A stretch of 64,000 nucleotides of DNA, taken from PALSA-1003 sp963741315. Its GTDB lineage: Bacteria; Pseudomonadota; Gammaproteobacteria; Burkholderiales; Casimicrobiaceae. Numbering within the stretch: position 1 is the first letter of the stretch; every line of letters begins with the position of its first letter. The notes beneath the pieces are model-generated. The model was not told the DNA's origin, ran no database searches, and was given only the letters and a program-made list of their open reading frames with translations. The stretch spans positions 248,001 through 312,000 of the forward strand of contig CAVUHK010000008.1 of NCBI GenBank assembly GCA_963741315.1, written 5' to 3'. Made by a program: the position numbers and the translations under genes. Positions 1 through 8,823 of this stretch are shown piece after piece.

Positions 1-279
1 GTGGCGCCGCTGACGAGCCCGAACGAGACCGCGCTCCTGCGCCGGCTGGCAGATTTCCCCGAGGAACTCGCGCTCGCCGCGCGCGAACTCGCGCCGCATC
101 GCGTGACTTTCTACCTGAAGGAATTGGCGGCGGAATTTCACAGCTACTATAATGCCGAGCAATTCCTCGTCGACGACCCCGTGTTGCGCCGCGCCCGGCT
201 CGCACTGGTGGTCGCGACCGGTCAGGTCGTGCGCAGCGGTCTTGCCGTGCTTGGGGTCAGCGCTCCGGAGAAAATGTGA
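1..279 (+). CDS. argS: Arginyl-tRNA synthetase, C-terminal fragment
   Basis: This is the 3' end of arginyl-tRNA synthetase, the cytoplasmic enzyme that charges tRNA-Arg with arginine. Only the last 92 residues lie in the window; the catalytic domain is upstream. The visible part is the all-helical DALR anticodon-binding domain. Its typical late motifs are present: HRVTFYLKELA, FHSYYN and the terminal LALVVATGQVVRSGLAVLGVSAPEKM-type ending shared by bacterial ArgS. The final ATG codon overlaps the stop (ATGTGA), and the next gene starts on a GTG inside that overlap, so the two are translationally coupled. The family is clear from sequence; the 5' truncation is only the window edge. Confidence 0.95.
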   Translation: MAPLTSPNETALLRRLADFPEELALAARELAPHRVTFYLKELAAEFHSYYNAEQFLVDDPVLRRARLALVVATGQVVRSGLAVLGVSAPEKM

Positions 280-947
280 GATCAGGCAGTCGCCAGCAAG
301 CAGTCCCTCGTCGCGGCAACCCGCGTGCGCGCAGTGCGGCGAAGGGAGGCACGCTGCTCGGGATCTTCATCGGAATCATCCTGGGCCTGATGATGGCCTC
401 GACGGTTGCCTACTACCTGGGCAGGTCCGGATTGACCACGCCGCTGGCAACGGGAACGCCGTCCAAGGACAGCGGGCGCGGCGGCAAGGGCGACGCAACC
501 GTGGCCAGCGCGACACCGGACAAGCCGCGCTTCGATTTCTACAAGATACTGCCCGGTGGTGAAGAACCGAAAGCCCCCGCCGAGCGCAAGGGCGCAGAAA
601 AAGTCGAGCGCCCGGTCGACAGGACGCCGGCCGCCGTCGTGCCGAAAGCAGTCGACAAGGCCCCGGACAAGGCTCCGGACAAGGCCCCTGAAAAGGAGTC
701 CGCCAAGGTTGCCGATCGCTACTGGCTGCAGGCGGGTGCGTTTTCCGGCGAGTCGGACGCCGAGAATCTTCGTGCGCGACTGGCGCTTTCCGGCTGGGAA
801 GCCTTGATCCAGACCGTTCCCCTGCCGGACAAGAGCGTACGCTACCGGGTGCGGCTGGGACCATACGACAACACCGATCAGCTCAATCGCGTCAAGACCG
901 AGCTGGGCAAGGGTGGCTTCGACGTCGCCGTCATCCGGAATCCATGA
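276..947 (+). CDS. SPOR-domain cell-division/envelope protein (FtsN-like)
   Basis: A 223-residue inner-membrane protein with a short basic cytoplasmic N-terminus and one transmembrane helix at about residues 27-50 (GTLLGIFIGIILG...). A Pro/Lys/Asp-rich periplasmic linker follows, with tandem KAPDK units around residues 125-140. The C-terminal SPOR domain at about 147-223 contains YWLQAGAF, DAENLRARLAL and RVRLGPYD. SPOR domains bind denuded septal peptidoglycan, so a division-site role is likely. The GTG start overlaps the argS stop. The argS-SPOR-dsbA order is common in Burkholderiales. It is shorter than E. coli FtsN, so I call it FtsN-like rather than FtsN. Confidence 0.88.
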   Translation: MRSGSRQQAVPRRGNPRARSAAKGGTLLGIFIGIILGLMMASTVAYYLGRSGLTTPLATGTPSKDSGRGGKGDATVASATPDKPRFDFYKILPGGEEPKAPAERKGAEKVERPVDRTPAAVVPKAVDKAPDKAPDKAPEKESAKVADRYWLQAGAFSGESDAENLRARLALSGWEALIQTVPLPDKSVRYRVRLGPYDNTDQLNRVKTELGKGGFDVAVIRNP

Positions 948-1038
948 CGGCGCGTTGTGGGCGCTCGATGCCATTGAACTTCAGTCGATGCATCGGGCCC
1001 AAGTGGTGTATCGATCCTATTCTTTCGCAGGAGAAGCA

Positions 1039-1677
1039 ATGAAGCGTTTGGCGTTGCAAGTCGTGGGTATTCTGGCGGCATTGGTGCTGACGAGCGCGTC
1101 TGCCGCCGATATGGTCGAGGGCAAGGAATACGCGCGCCTCAAGATTCCACATGCGGTGGACACCGGCAAGAAGATCGAGGTCATCGAGTTCTTTTCCTAC
1201 GGGTGTCCGCACTGCAACGACCTCGAGCCGTACCTGCAGGCCTGGGTGAAGACGCTGCCTCCCGATGTGCAGTTTCGGCGCGTGCCGGTGATGTTCCAGG
1301 ACCGCTGGAAATCGCTGGCCCGCAGCTACTACACGCTCGAAGCGATGGGCGAGGACCTGCGGCTGTCGCCGGACTTGTTCAAGGCCGTGCACGTCAGCGG
1401 GCTGCCGCTGTACCAGGAAAAGTCCTTCGTCGACTGGGCCGCGACCAAGGGGCTCGATAGCGCCAAGGTTGCCGAGACCTACAATTCATTCGGCGTCGAC
1501 AGCAAGATGAAGCGCGCTGCGGTGCTGGCGCAGGAATACAACATTCAGGCAGTACCGACCATGGTCGTCGACGGCAAGTTCGTCACCCTGTCGGACAAGG
1601 TCGGGGGACACGCCGCGCTACCTGCCGCGCTCGACGTGCTGGTCGCCAAGGCGCGCGCCGAGCGGCCGAAGACCTGA
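1039..1677 (+). CDS. dsbA: Periplasmic thiol:disulfide oxidoreductase DsbA
   Basis: A 212-residue DsbA, which introduces disulfides into exported proteins in the periplasm. An N-terminal signal peptide (MKRLALQVV...SASA) is cleaved at about residue 22. The active site is C56-P57-H58-C59 within FFSYGCPHC, and the cis-proline loop is at P173 (AVPTM). The length is normal for betaproteobacterial DsbA. I chose ATG 1039 because it begins the signal peptide and is preceded by a GGAGAAG-type ribosome binding site; a longer in-frame reading has no signal peptide. It follows the SPOR gene after a gap of about 90 bases. Confidence 0.95.
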   Translation: MKRLALQVVGILAALVLTSASAADMVEGKEYARLKIPHAVDTGKKIEVIEFFSYGCPHCNDLEPYLQAWVKTLPPDVQFRRVPVMFQDRWKSLARSYYTLEAMGEDLRLSPDLFKAVHVSGLPLYQEKSFVDWAATKGLDSAKVAETYNSFGVDSKMKRAAVLAQEYNIQAVPTMVVDGKFVTLSDKVGGHAALPAALDVLVAKARAERPKT

Positions 1678-1702
1678 TCGTCTCGCGCTGCGCTCGCCGC
1701 GC

Positions 1703-2470
1703 GTGAACGTATTCATCACGGGAGCGAGCAGCGGCATCGGCGCAGCACTCGCGCGGCACTACGCCGCGCAGGGAGCCACCCTCGGGCTCTTCGCCAGACG
1801 CGGCGACGTACTGACGAATTTCGCGGCCGAACTTGCCCCGGCGCAGTGCGCGACCTACGCCGGCGACGTGCGCGACGCCGCGGCGCTGCGCCTCGCCGCC
1901 GAGAATTTCATCGCCCGCTTCGGCGTTCCCGACATCGTGATCGGCAACGCCGGCGTTTCGCGCGGCACGCTCACCCGTTACGCCGAGGACAACGCGGTGT
2001 TCCGCCACATCATGGACGTCAACGTGCTCGGGTTGCTGCACGCATTGCAGCCCTTTGTCGAGCCGATGCGCGCGGCGCATCGTGGCTGTCTGGTCGGCAT
2101 CGCCAGCGTGGCCGGCTTCCGGGGCTTGCCGGGCGCAGCGGCGTATTCGGCGTCGAAGGCCGCGGCGATTTCCTACCTGGAAAGCCTGCGCGTCGAAATG
2201 CGCGGCTCGGGGGTGGATATCCTGACCATATGCCCGGGTTACATCAGGACACCGATGACGGCCAGGAATCCGTACCGCATGCCGTTCCTGCTCGCGACCG
2301 ACAAGGCGGCGCGACTCATCGCGCGCGCGATCGAGCGACGACGACGATTCTGCGTGCTGCCGTGGCAGATGGCGCTGCTGTCGCGCGTCTTCCGCTACCT
2401 GCCCAGGCCGCTCTACGATGCCGTGTTCGCCCGCGCGAAGCACAAGCCACGCGACGTGGCTTCGGACTGA
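1703..2470 (+). CDS. SDR-family oxidoreductase
   Basis: A 255-residue classical short-chain dehydrogenase/reductase. The NAD(P)-binding motif TGASSGIG is at residues 6-13, NAG follows near 93-95, and the catalytic Tyr-x3-Lys is Y148/K152 (YSASK) with the conserved Ser upstream (GIASVAG). The C-terminal extension (about 190-255, rich in Arg and aromatics) resembles the membrane-associated subgroup often found beside dsbA in Burkholderiales. The substrate cannot be read from sequence. The start is a GTG 26 bases after dsbA. A strong hairpin terminator follows at 2494-2524. Confidence 0.85.
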   Translation: MNVFITGASSGIGAALARHYAAQGATLGLFARRGDVLTNFAAELAPAQCATYAGDVRDAAALRLAAENFIARFGVPDIVIGNAGVSRGTLTRYAEDNAVFRHIMDVNVLGLLHALQPFVEPMRAAHRGCLVGIASVAGFRGLPGAAAYSASKAAAISYLESLRVEMRGSGVDILTICPGYIRTPMTARNPYRMPFLLATDKAARLIARAIERRRRFCVLPWQMALLSRVFRYLPRPLYDAVFARAKHKPRDVASD

Positions 2471-2493
2471 GCACTGCCCAGCGTCCGGTCGAA

Positions 2494-2524
2494 AAAAAAG
2501 GCCGCACAGCGCGCGGCCTTTTTC
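2494..2524. terminator. Bidirectional rho-independent terminator
   Basis: A GGCCGC/GCGGCC stem with a short loop is flanked by an A-run on the left and a T-run on the right, so it can terminate both the + strand SDR transcript and the - strand GDSL autotransporter transcript that end here. Confidence 0.85.
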
Positions 2525-2538
2525 ATTCTGCGTGCGAT

Positions 2539-4368
2539 CTACAACGGCGCGCGTATGCCCACCGTCACCGCCTGATAATTGCCGCTGCTGGCACCCGCGC
2601 TCGCGCTGACGCTCAGGAAGCCGAAGATGTCCTTGCTAAGCGGCACGCTCGCACCGACCAGAAACAGCGCGTAGTTGCTGCCCGGTTTGAACGCGGGAAG
2701 GGTGAAGGTGCCTGGAAACGACACCACCCCTGCGGTGATGTCGCGGTTGTTGTAGTCGACGTACTCCCAGCTTACGCGACCGTACGGCCGGAACTCGCCT
2801 AGCACGCCCGAGGCCTGCCAGCCCAGGCTCGACGAGAAAACGTTGTTCTTCTGGTCACCGAACGACATCGCAGTGCTCGACGTTCCGCTCTCGGAATACG
2901 AGTCGACTTTGATCTGTTGGTAGGTCAGCCGCGCATACGGCCCGTGGATGAAGTCCTTTGAGGTGTTGAACCAGTAGCCGCCGAGCAGCCGGCCGATGTA
3001 CTGCGAACCGTTGGTGCTGCCGCTCTCGGACCGATTGCCCACGCCCAGCGCAAACGAGCGTCGCACATTGCGGTAGTCCAGCCCGCCACCACCCAGGGTA
3101 ACGCCCAGGTACCACGGCCCGGAGCCGTAGCCGAGGTACGCCGTGAGCATGGCGTCGTTCAAGGTGAAACCGCCGCCGCCGAGCGATGCGCGGTTGTTGG
3201 AGTAGCCGAACTCCAGGCCTGCCAGCATCTGGTCGGAGACCTTCATGTCGCCGCCGACTACGATGGTGTTGTTGTTGCTGTTACCGCCGCCGGCATCGCC
3301 ATTGCGATCGTAGTGACCGTAATCGTAGACGGCGTACGCATCGAACTTGGTCGTTGGCCGCGGGGCGCTCAACGCCGACCACATGCGATCGTCGAGCGCG
3401 CGGAAATTCGCCTGCTCGGCCTGCAGCGGCGCGTCGGCAAGCAGGCCGGCCTGCTGCGGTGCATTGATCACCGATGCGGCGTAGTCGGAGATGATCTGGT
3501 GCCCTGCCGTCGTCGGATGCACCGGGTCGGCGAACGCGTACGTCTGCGGCGCGTTCGGCGACACCAGCGTGGCCGAGGTGCAGAGCAGCGAACTCGACGT
3601 CGTGCACGCAACGCCGGTGACGTTGGTCAGCCCGAATGCGGCGGGATTCGCGACCACCTCGCCGAACAGGCCGAACATGTTCAGGCGGATGATGTTGATA
3701 TGCAATGCATCGAGCCCCGCGCTCATGCTGCTGTTGTAGAGCCCGGCCAGCGCCGACGCCGCCGCCGCTTGGCTATTGTTCGCGAACGCCGGTGTCTTGC
3801 CGATGTCGGGCAGGTTGAAAACCATGATGTAGCGCGCGCCGGCGGCGCTGAGGATGCCGACCTGCTGCGCGAGTTGACCCCCCGCCGTGGTTAGGGCCGC
3901 TTGCGCCTGCGCGCTGTTAATAGCGCCAGTCGAGAGCAGATTGATCTGGGTGAACAGGTCGTTGGCGCCGCCCCACACCGAGTAAAGCGCTTTGGAATTG
4001 ACCGATCCGGCGGCAAGGTAGGTCTGGACTTGGGTGGAAACCGGAGGCGCGGTGCTGGTCGGCGGAGTCGCCGGGTAACCGGGAAGCAGCGTCACGCGTG
4101 CGCCGCCCACCGCATAATCGTTGCCGCCCTGATTCGCCGGAGAGGCGCTCGAGCCGTAGCGCGATGCCAGCACCTGCGCCCAGACCGGCCCCGGATTCGT
4201 CGTGAACAAGCCAGTTCCGGGCGGAAGTATCGGTTTGAAGGAGCCGGCGTCGGTCAGGCTGTCGCCGAAGAAGACGAATTGATTGAATTGCGCGGCTGCC
4301 TGCCCATGAACCATCGTGAGTGCAACGGCCAGCACTCCCGCGCGCAGCCATACTTTTGTCGACGGCAT
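2539..4368 (-). CDS. GDSL esterase autotransporter (EstA-like)
   Basis: A 609-residue surface esterase. The signal peptide covers residues 1-26. The GDSL catalytic passenger spans about 27-310: block I FGDSLTD (nucleophile S37), block III GGAND (N137) and block V DPVHPTTAGH (D281, H284). The autotransporter beta-barrel spans about 340-609 and translocates the passenger, leaving it anchored in the outer membrane. Family members hydrolyse short acyl esters or lipids and influence surface properties in Pseudomonas EstA. ATG 4368 was chosen over an upstream in-frame start because it begins the signal peptide and has AGGAG six bases before it. The C-terminal residue is Leu rather than the usual Phe. 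It is divergent from the FecR-like gene. Confidence 0.9.
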   Translation of the reverse strand: MPSTKVWLRAGVLAVALTMVHGQAAAQFNQFVFFGDSLTDAGSFKPILPPGTGLFTTNPGPVWAQVLASRYGSSASPANQGGNDYAVGGARVTLLPGYPATPPTSTAPPVSTQVQTYLAAGSVNSKALYSVWGGANDLFTQINLLSTGAINSAQAQAALTTAGGQLAQQVGILSAAGARYIMVFNLPDIGKTPAFANNSQAAAASALAGLYNSSMSAGLDALHINIIRLNMFGLFGEVVANPAAFGLTNVTGVACTTSSSLLCTSATLVSPNAPQTYAFADPVHPTTAGHQIISDYAASVINAPQQAGLLADAPLQAEQANFRALDDRMWSALSAPRPTTKFDAYAVYDYGHYDRNGDAGGGNSNNNTIVVGGDMKVSDQMLAGLEFGYSNNRASLGGGGFTLNDAMLTAYLGYGSGPWYLGVTLGGGGLDYRNVRRSFALGVGNRSESGSTNGSQYIGRLLGGYWFNTSKDFIHGPYARLTYQQIKVDSYSESGTSSTAMSFGDQKNNVFSSSLGWQASGVLGEFRPYGRVSWEYVDYNNRDITAGVVSFPGTFTLPAFKPGSNYALFLVGASVPLSKDIFGFLSVSASAGASSGNYQAVTVGIRAPL

Positions 4369-4504
4369 GATGAATCTCCTCCGGAATTTATTGTCGTTAC
4401 ACCACCAGGCATTGTAATCCAAGCGACCGGGATGTCGCGCTGCGAGAGGCGGCCGGGTCAACGCGCAGCGCCGCCGTCCGTTATCGATGAACGAAGGTGG
4501 TGTC

Positions 4505-6400
4505 ATGAGCATCGGATCGATTCTGCGGGCGGCGTGGGCATGCTGCGTGGCAGCGACTCTTGCAGTCGTTGCCGTGGGCGTGCCGTCTGCATGGGCGCAG
4601 GACGAGCCGCAGCAGGACGCGCCGGCGCGCGTTGGCCGGATCAGCGACGTATCCGGCGAACTCTTCCTCGCGACCGCCGAGCGCGCGAATGATTGGGCAC
4701 CGATTGGTAGGAACTACCCGGTCACGAGCGGCGACAACCTCTGGATCGGTGCCAGCGGGCGCGCAGAAGTGGATTTCGGCGCCGGGCGCTTCTGGATGGC
4801 GGGCGACTCCAATCTGCAGGTGGTCGCCCTCGACGAACGTCAGCTGGCGCTGTTCGTCGCGTCGGGACAGATCATCGTGCAGGTGCGCACGCTCGATCCT
4901 GGCGAGGTCGCCAGCGTCGAAACGCCCAACACGCGGATCGACATCGTTCGACCGGGGCACTATCGCATAGACGTCCTGCCCGACCTTCAGCGCACCGTGC
5001 TCTCGGTGCGCGATGGCGAGGCGGGTGTCGCCTTCGCGGGCGGCGTCCAGCAGGCGTTGGCCGGGCAGCAGGTCAGCGTAAGCGGCGACAACGGCACGCA
5101 GATTGCGATCCGCAACGGATTCGGCAGCGACGCCTTCGACGCCTGGAGCGTCGCGCGCGGTCAGCGCTACGACGCGTCGCAGGCGCTTAACTATGTCGCG
5201 CCGGACATGGTCGGCGCGCGTGATCTCGACGATTACGGCACCTGGGAGAACCTGCCGTCGTACGGCGCGGTATGGTTTCCGACCACCGTGGCGGTTGGCT
5301 GGGCTCCGTATCGCTTCGGTGACTGGGCCTGGGTCGCGCCCTGGGGCTGGACCTGGGTTGACTCGGCGCCGTGGGGTTATGCCCCTTCACACTACGGGCG
5401 CTGGGCCTGGGTTGGCGGGCGCTGGGGCTGGTGCCCGGGGGCAAGGATCGCCCGCGCCGCATGGGCGCCGGCGCTGGTCGGGTGGTATGGCGGCCGACAA
5501 TGGGCAAACGCAGCGGGTCCCGTCTACGGCTGGGTGCCGCTGGGCTGGGGTGAGCCGTTCAATCCCGGGTGGGGACGCTGCGGCGGTCGCTGCTGGAGGC
5601 GCTACAACCAGCCGTACGGCGTCGCCCAAGCCGAGCGCCCCTCGGGTCCGCCACCGCACTACGCCAACGCCAACGTTCCCGGCGCGCTCACCGCAGTGCC
5701 AGCGTCGATCCTCGCCGATGCCCGGCCGGTGGCGGCGAATCTCATCAACGTCTCGGCGCTCGGTGGCGGCCCGGCACCGGTACTCGGCGGCGCGCCGGGG
5801 CTGCGTCCACCGCCGGGACGAATTGTTGCACGCCCGGTACGCGCGGCTCCGGTCCCTGCGGGAACCCAGTACCAGATGATGACTCGATCCGCACCGCCGC
5901 CCACCGCCGTCGTGCTGCCCCAGACTGCGCCGCAACCCGCGGCACCGTCGGGCACCGGCCCGCCGCGGCGGGCGCTGTCGCCGGTGGTGCCGACCCCGGG
6001 GCAGGGAGGAATCGTCGTTGCCGCGCCGCCTTCGCGCGATCTGCGCGGCGCGGCGCCAACGCCGTCGGCCGCCCCGGTCGCAGTCGCGCCGGCCGCCAAT
6101 GGCAGCCTTCCCGCGGGGCGCGGCGCCTATACGGGGGCGCCGCCAACCCCTGGACCCAAGGCTGCACCATCGCCCGAGCGCGGCGTTTCTGTAGTTGCTC
6201 CCGTTGTACCGGGCACGATGACCCGGAACGGTCCGGCGACAACGGTTGTGCAACCGGTAGCGCCGCCTCGCGCAACCCCTGGCGTATCCTCACCTGAAGG
6301 CGAATCGCGTGCCGCCGCAATCGTGAAACCTGGCGCAACGCCGCAGGTCAACAGTGGTGTCGCCGGGGCGACTCCGGGGACTCTGCCGCCGCTGAAATAG
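4505..6400 (+). CDS. FecR-domain protein with Trp-rich DUF6600-type repeats
   Basis: A 631-residue exported protein. The signal peptide ends at about residue 31 (PSAWA). A FecR-type periplasmic domain covers about 45-190 (sGELFLA, GRAEVDFGAG, VETPNTRIDIVRPG). A strikingly Trp/Gly/Tyr-rich segment at about 245-375 has repeated W-x-W/GW units such as FGDWAWVAPWGW, as in the DUF6600 family. The long C-terminal half is low-complexity, rich in Pro/Ala/Gly and probably disordered. No ECF sigma factor or TonB receptor gene is adjacent, so iron signalling is not supported. ATG 4505 has an AAGGTGG site upstream; an ATG at 4487 is possible. It is head-to-head with the GDSL autotransporter. Function unknown. 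Confidence 0.8.
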   Translation: MSIGSILRAAWACCVAATLAVVAVGVPSAWAQDEPQQDAPARVGRISDVSGELFLATAERANDWAPIGRNYPVTSGDNLWIGASGRAEVDFGAGRFWMAGDSNLQVVALDERQLALFVASGQIIVQVRTLDPGEVASVETPNTRIDIVRPGHYRIDVLPDLQRTVLSVRDGEAGVAFAGGVQQALAGQQVSVSGDNGTQIAIRNGFGSDAFDAWSVARGQRYDASQALNYVAPDMVGARDLDDYGTWENLPSYGAVWFPTTVAVGWAPYRFGDWAWVAPWGWTWVDSAPWGYAPSHYGRWAWVGGRWGWCPGARIARAAWAPALVGWYGGRQWANAAGPVYGWVPLGWGEPFNPGWGRCGGRCWRRYNQPYGVAQAERPSGPPPHYANANVPGALTAVPASILADARPVAANLINVSALGGGPAPVLGGAPGLRPPPGRIVARPVRAAPVPAGTQYQMMTRSAPPPTAVVLPQTAPQPAAPSGTGPPRRALSPVVPTPGQGGIVVAAPPSRDLRGAAPTPSAAPVAVAPAANGSLPAGRGAYTGAPPTPGPKAAPSPERGVSVVAPVVPGTMTRNGPATTVVQPVAPPRATPGVSSPEGESRAAAIVKPGATPQVNSGVAGATPGTLPPLK

Positions 6401-6463
6401 AACTGCGGGCGCCAAGCCCGGATTGTTCTCCCGCAGAAATGCGGGCCGATCCGTGGTGTGTCT

Positions 6464-6925
6464 TCAGCCGCCGGCGAACACCAGCCGGTTGCCGTCAACG
6501 ATGCGTACCCGATCGCCTTCGCGGAAATTGGGCTTCGCGCTTTGCGAGACCGTCTGCCGCTTGCCGTTGTCCAGGCGCACCGTGAGCGTGTAGTAGGACG
6601 TCTTCTTGACGTTCTTCTCGACTTCATTGCCGGCGAGCGCGCCCACGCCGACGCCGGCGATCGTCGCCACCGTATTGCCGCGGCCCGAGCCGAACTGGTG
6701 TCCAACGACACCGCCCACAACTCCGCCGACGACCGCACCGCCGCCGCTCGCCTGTCCCTTCTGCTCGACGTAGCGAATCGACTCGAGGGTGCCACAGGTG
6801 GCGCAGGTGCGATTCTGCGCCGGCGCGGCGGTGGACGGAGTCATGGTCGACGGGTTCTGCGCCAGAGCGCTGTCGGCGAGCGCCAGCACGAGACTGAAGA
6901 CGGACAACACAACGCGCATGATCAT
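6464..6925 (-). CDS. Glycine-zipper 2TM-domain lipoprotein-like protein
   Basis: A 153-residue exported protein of the glycine-zipper 2TM family (Rickettsia 17 kDa antigen-like/SlyB-related). Features in order are a signal peptide (about 1-22), a short Thr/Pro linker, a C-x2-C pair (TCATCG), then Gly-zipper helices GGGAVVGGVVGGVVG and TIAGVGVGALAGN. A C-terminal beta segment ends in VRIVDGNRLVFAGG. The family sits in or at the outer membrane and often responds to envelope stress; the precise role is unknown. No lipobox Cys directly follows the signal peptide. I chose ATG 6925, preceded by GGGGAG; ATG 6919 is an alternative. It lies just downstream of phaC. Confidence 0.82.
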   Translation of the reverse strand: MIMRVVLSVFSLVLALADSALAQNPSTMTPSTAAPAQNRTCATCGTLESIRYVEQKGQASGGGAVVGGVVGGVVGHQFGSGRGNTVATIAGVGVGALAGNEVEKNVKKTSYYTLTVRLDNGKRQTVSQSAKPNFREGDRVRIVDGNRLVFAGG

Positions 6926-6971
6926 GGCTGTCTCCCCGATCTGCTGTGGTACCAACAATATAGCAAAGCCG

Positions 6972-8796
6972 TCATTGGGTGTCGGCACGCACCCGCGCAT
7001 AGCTGCCCGGCGCCGCTTCGATGGCTTTCAGTCCGAACTTCCCGCGCGTCTTGCCGATCGGCCGCGCGGCAACCAATGGCCCGAGGTGCGGCTTCATCCA
7101 CTCGATCCAGTTTGTCCACCAGGAACCCTCGTGCGCCTTCGCGGCCTTGAGCCAGGCATCGGGCGTGGCCGCGAGCTTGTCGTTGGTCCAGTAGCCGTAC
7201 TTCTTCGCCGACGGCGGATTGATCATGCCGGCGATGTGCCCCGAGCCCGAAAGCACGAAGCGCGACTTGCCGCCCAGCAGCTGCGGCCCCGCGTAGGTGG
7301 CTTTCCACGGCGCGATGTGGTCCTCCATCGCGGATACGAAGTAAGTGGGAATGCTGACCTTGGTCAGATCGATGGGAACGCCATCGAGCTTGATGCCACC
7401 GGGCTTTCTTGAGGCGATTTTCGAGGTACATGTTGCGCAGGTAGTAGCTGTGCATGCGCGCCGGCATGCGCGTCGAGTCCCCGTTCCAGTGCAGCAGGTC
7501 GAACGGAAACGGATCGCGTCCCATCAGGTAATTGTTGATGACGAACGACCAGATCAGGTCGTTGCTGCGCAGCATGTTGAAGGTATCGGCCATTTCCGAG
7601 CCTTCGAGATAGCCGCGCTCGTTCATCTTGCGTTCGAGCGAGGCGACCTGTTCCTCGTCGATGAACACGCCGAGTTCGCCCGAGACCGCGAAGTCGACCA
7701 GCGCGGTCATGAAGCTGGCGCTGACGATGCGCTTGTCCTTTTTCGTCGCCATGTAGGCGAGCGTCGCGGCAAGCAGCGTTCCGCCGAGACAGTAACCAAG
7801 CGCGTTGACCTCACGCTCGCCGGTCGCTTTCTCGATCGCATCCAGCGCCGCCAGCGGGCCTTCGAGCATGTAGTCGGAGAAGTCCTTGCCGGCCAGCTTG
7901 GCGTCCGGATTGACCCAGGAAATCACGAACACGGTGAGGCCTTGCTCGGCGCACCAGCGCACCAGCGAATTCTTCTCGCGCAGATCGAGGATGTAGTACT
8001 TGTTGATCCACGGCGGCATGATCAGCAGCGGACGCTTGTGGACTTTCTTGGTGGTCGGCTCGTACTGGATCAGCTGGATCAGGTCGTTCTGGAACACGAC
8101 CTTGCCCGGCGTGGTCGCGATGTTCACGCCCAGCTCGAATGCCTTGGTGTCGGTCATCGAGATCTTGAGCTTGCCGTTGCCGCGCTCGATGTCGTCGAGC
8201 AGGTTGTTCATGCCGTTGACCAGATTCTGGCCGCCGGTGGCAACGGTTTCGCGGAACACTTCCGGATTGGTCAGCGCGAAGTTCGACGGCGCCAGCGCGT
8301 CGATGAACTGGCGGGTGAAGAAGTCGACTTTTCGCTGCGTGCCGGCGTCGAGCCCTTCGACCTCGGCGACCGACTGGTGCAGCCAGCGCGCGGTGATCAG
8401 GTAGGACTGCTTGACGTAGTCGAACAGGAAATTCTCTTCCCAGTCCTCGTGGCGGAAGCGCTTGTCGCCGGCGGCGGGCGCGGCGACCGGCGTCGGCGTC
8501 TGGCCCATCATCCGCAGCATCGAGGATTGCCACAGCGCCGAATAATCGCGCATCAGGTGCATCTGCGTTTCGGCCAGCTTGTACGGATTGGCGAACATCT
8601 TCGCCGCCAGATCGAAAAACGCCTTGGACACGCCAAGCTCGTCGTTGCTGGACGGCGCCGAGGTCGGACTCGCGTGCCGCGACATGAATTCGCCGAGCAG
8701 CTTGGCGCTCTTGTCGGCGGCACTGGCGTAGGACGCGGCGAGTGCGATCGGATCGTAGCCGGATTTTTCAGTGGCGTTCTTATCGGTCGTGGTCAT
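6972..8796 (-). CDS. phaC: Class I poly(R)-hydroxyalkanoate synthase, interrupted by a frameshift
   Basis: PhaC polymerises (R)-3-hydroxyacyl-CoA into PHA at granule surfaces. The first frame carries the N-terminal domain and the lipase-like box GYCLGG with catalytic C336, and stays conserved to residue 464 (NMYLENRLKK). The sequence then changes frame at about 7404, where one extra base splits AAA-CCC-GGT. Conservation resumes in the adjacent frame with PGGI, the catalytic Asp in SAMEDHIAPW, the catalytic His in GSGHIAGMINPP, and a normal C-terminus at 6972. Removing one base gives about 607 residues, the usual class I length. As written, the product would lack Asp and His. Sequence error is likelier than decay. 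Confidence 0.92.
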
Positions 8797-8823
8797 GGTC
8801 GCTTCTCTTGAGGTTACGGCGGG

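Noticed and set aside
657..700. Short tandem repeat (KAPDK units)
   Set aside because: It is a flexible linker inside the SPOR protein, not a repeat array or CRISPR.
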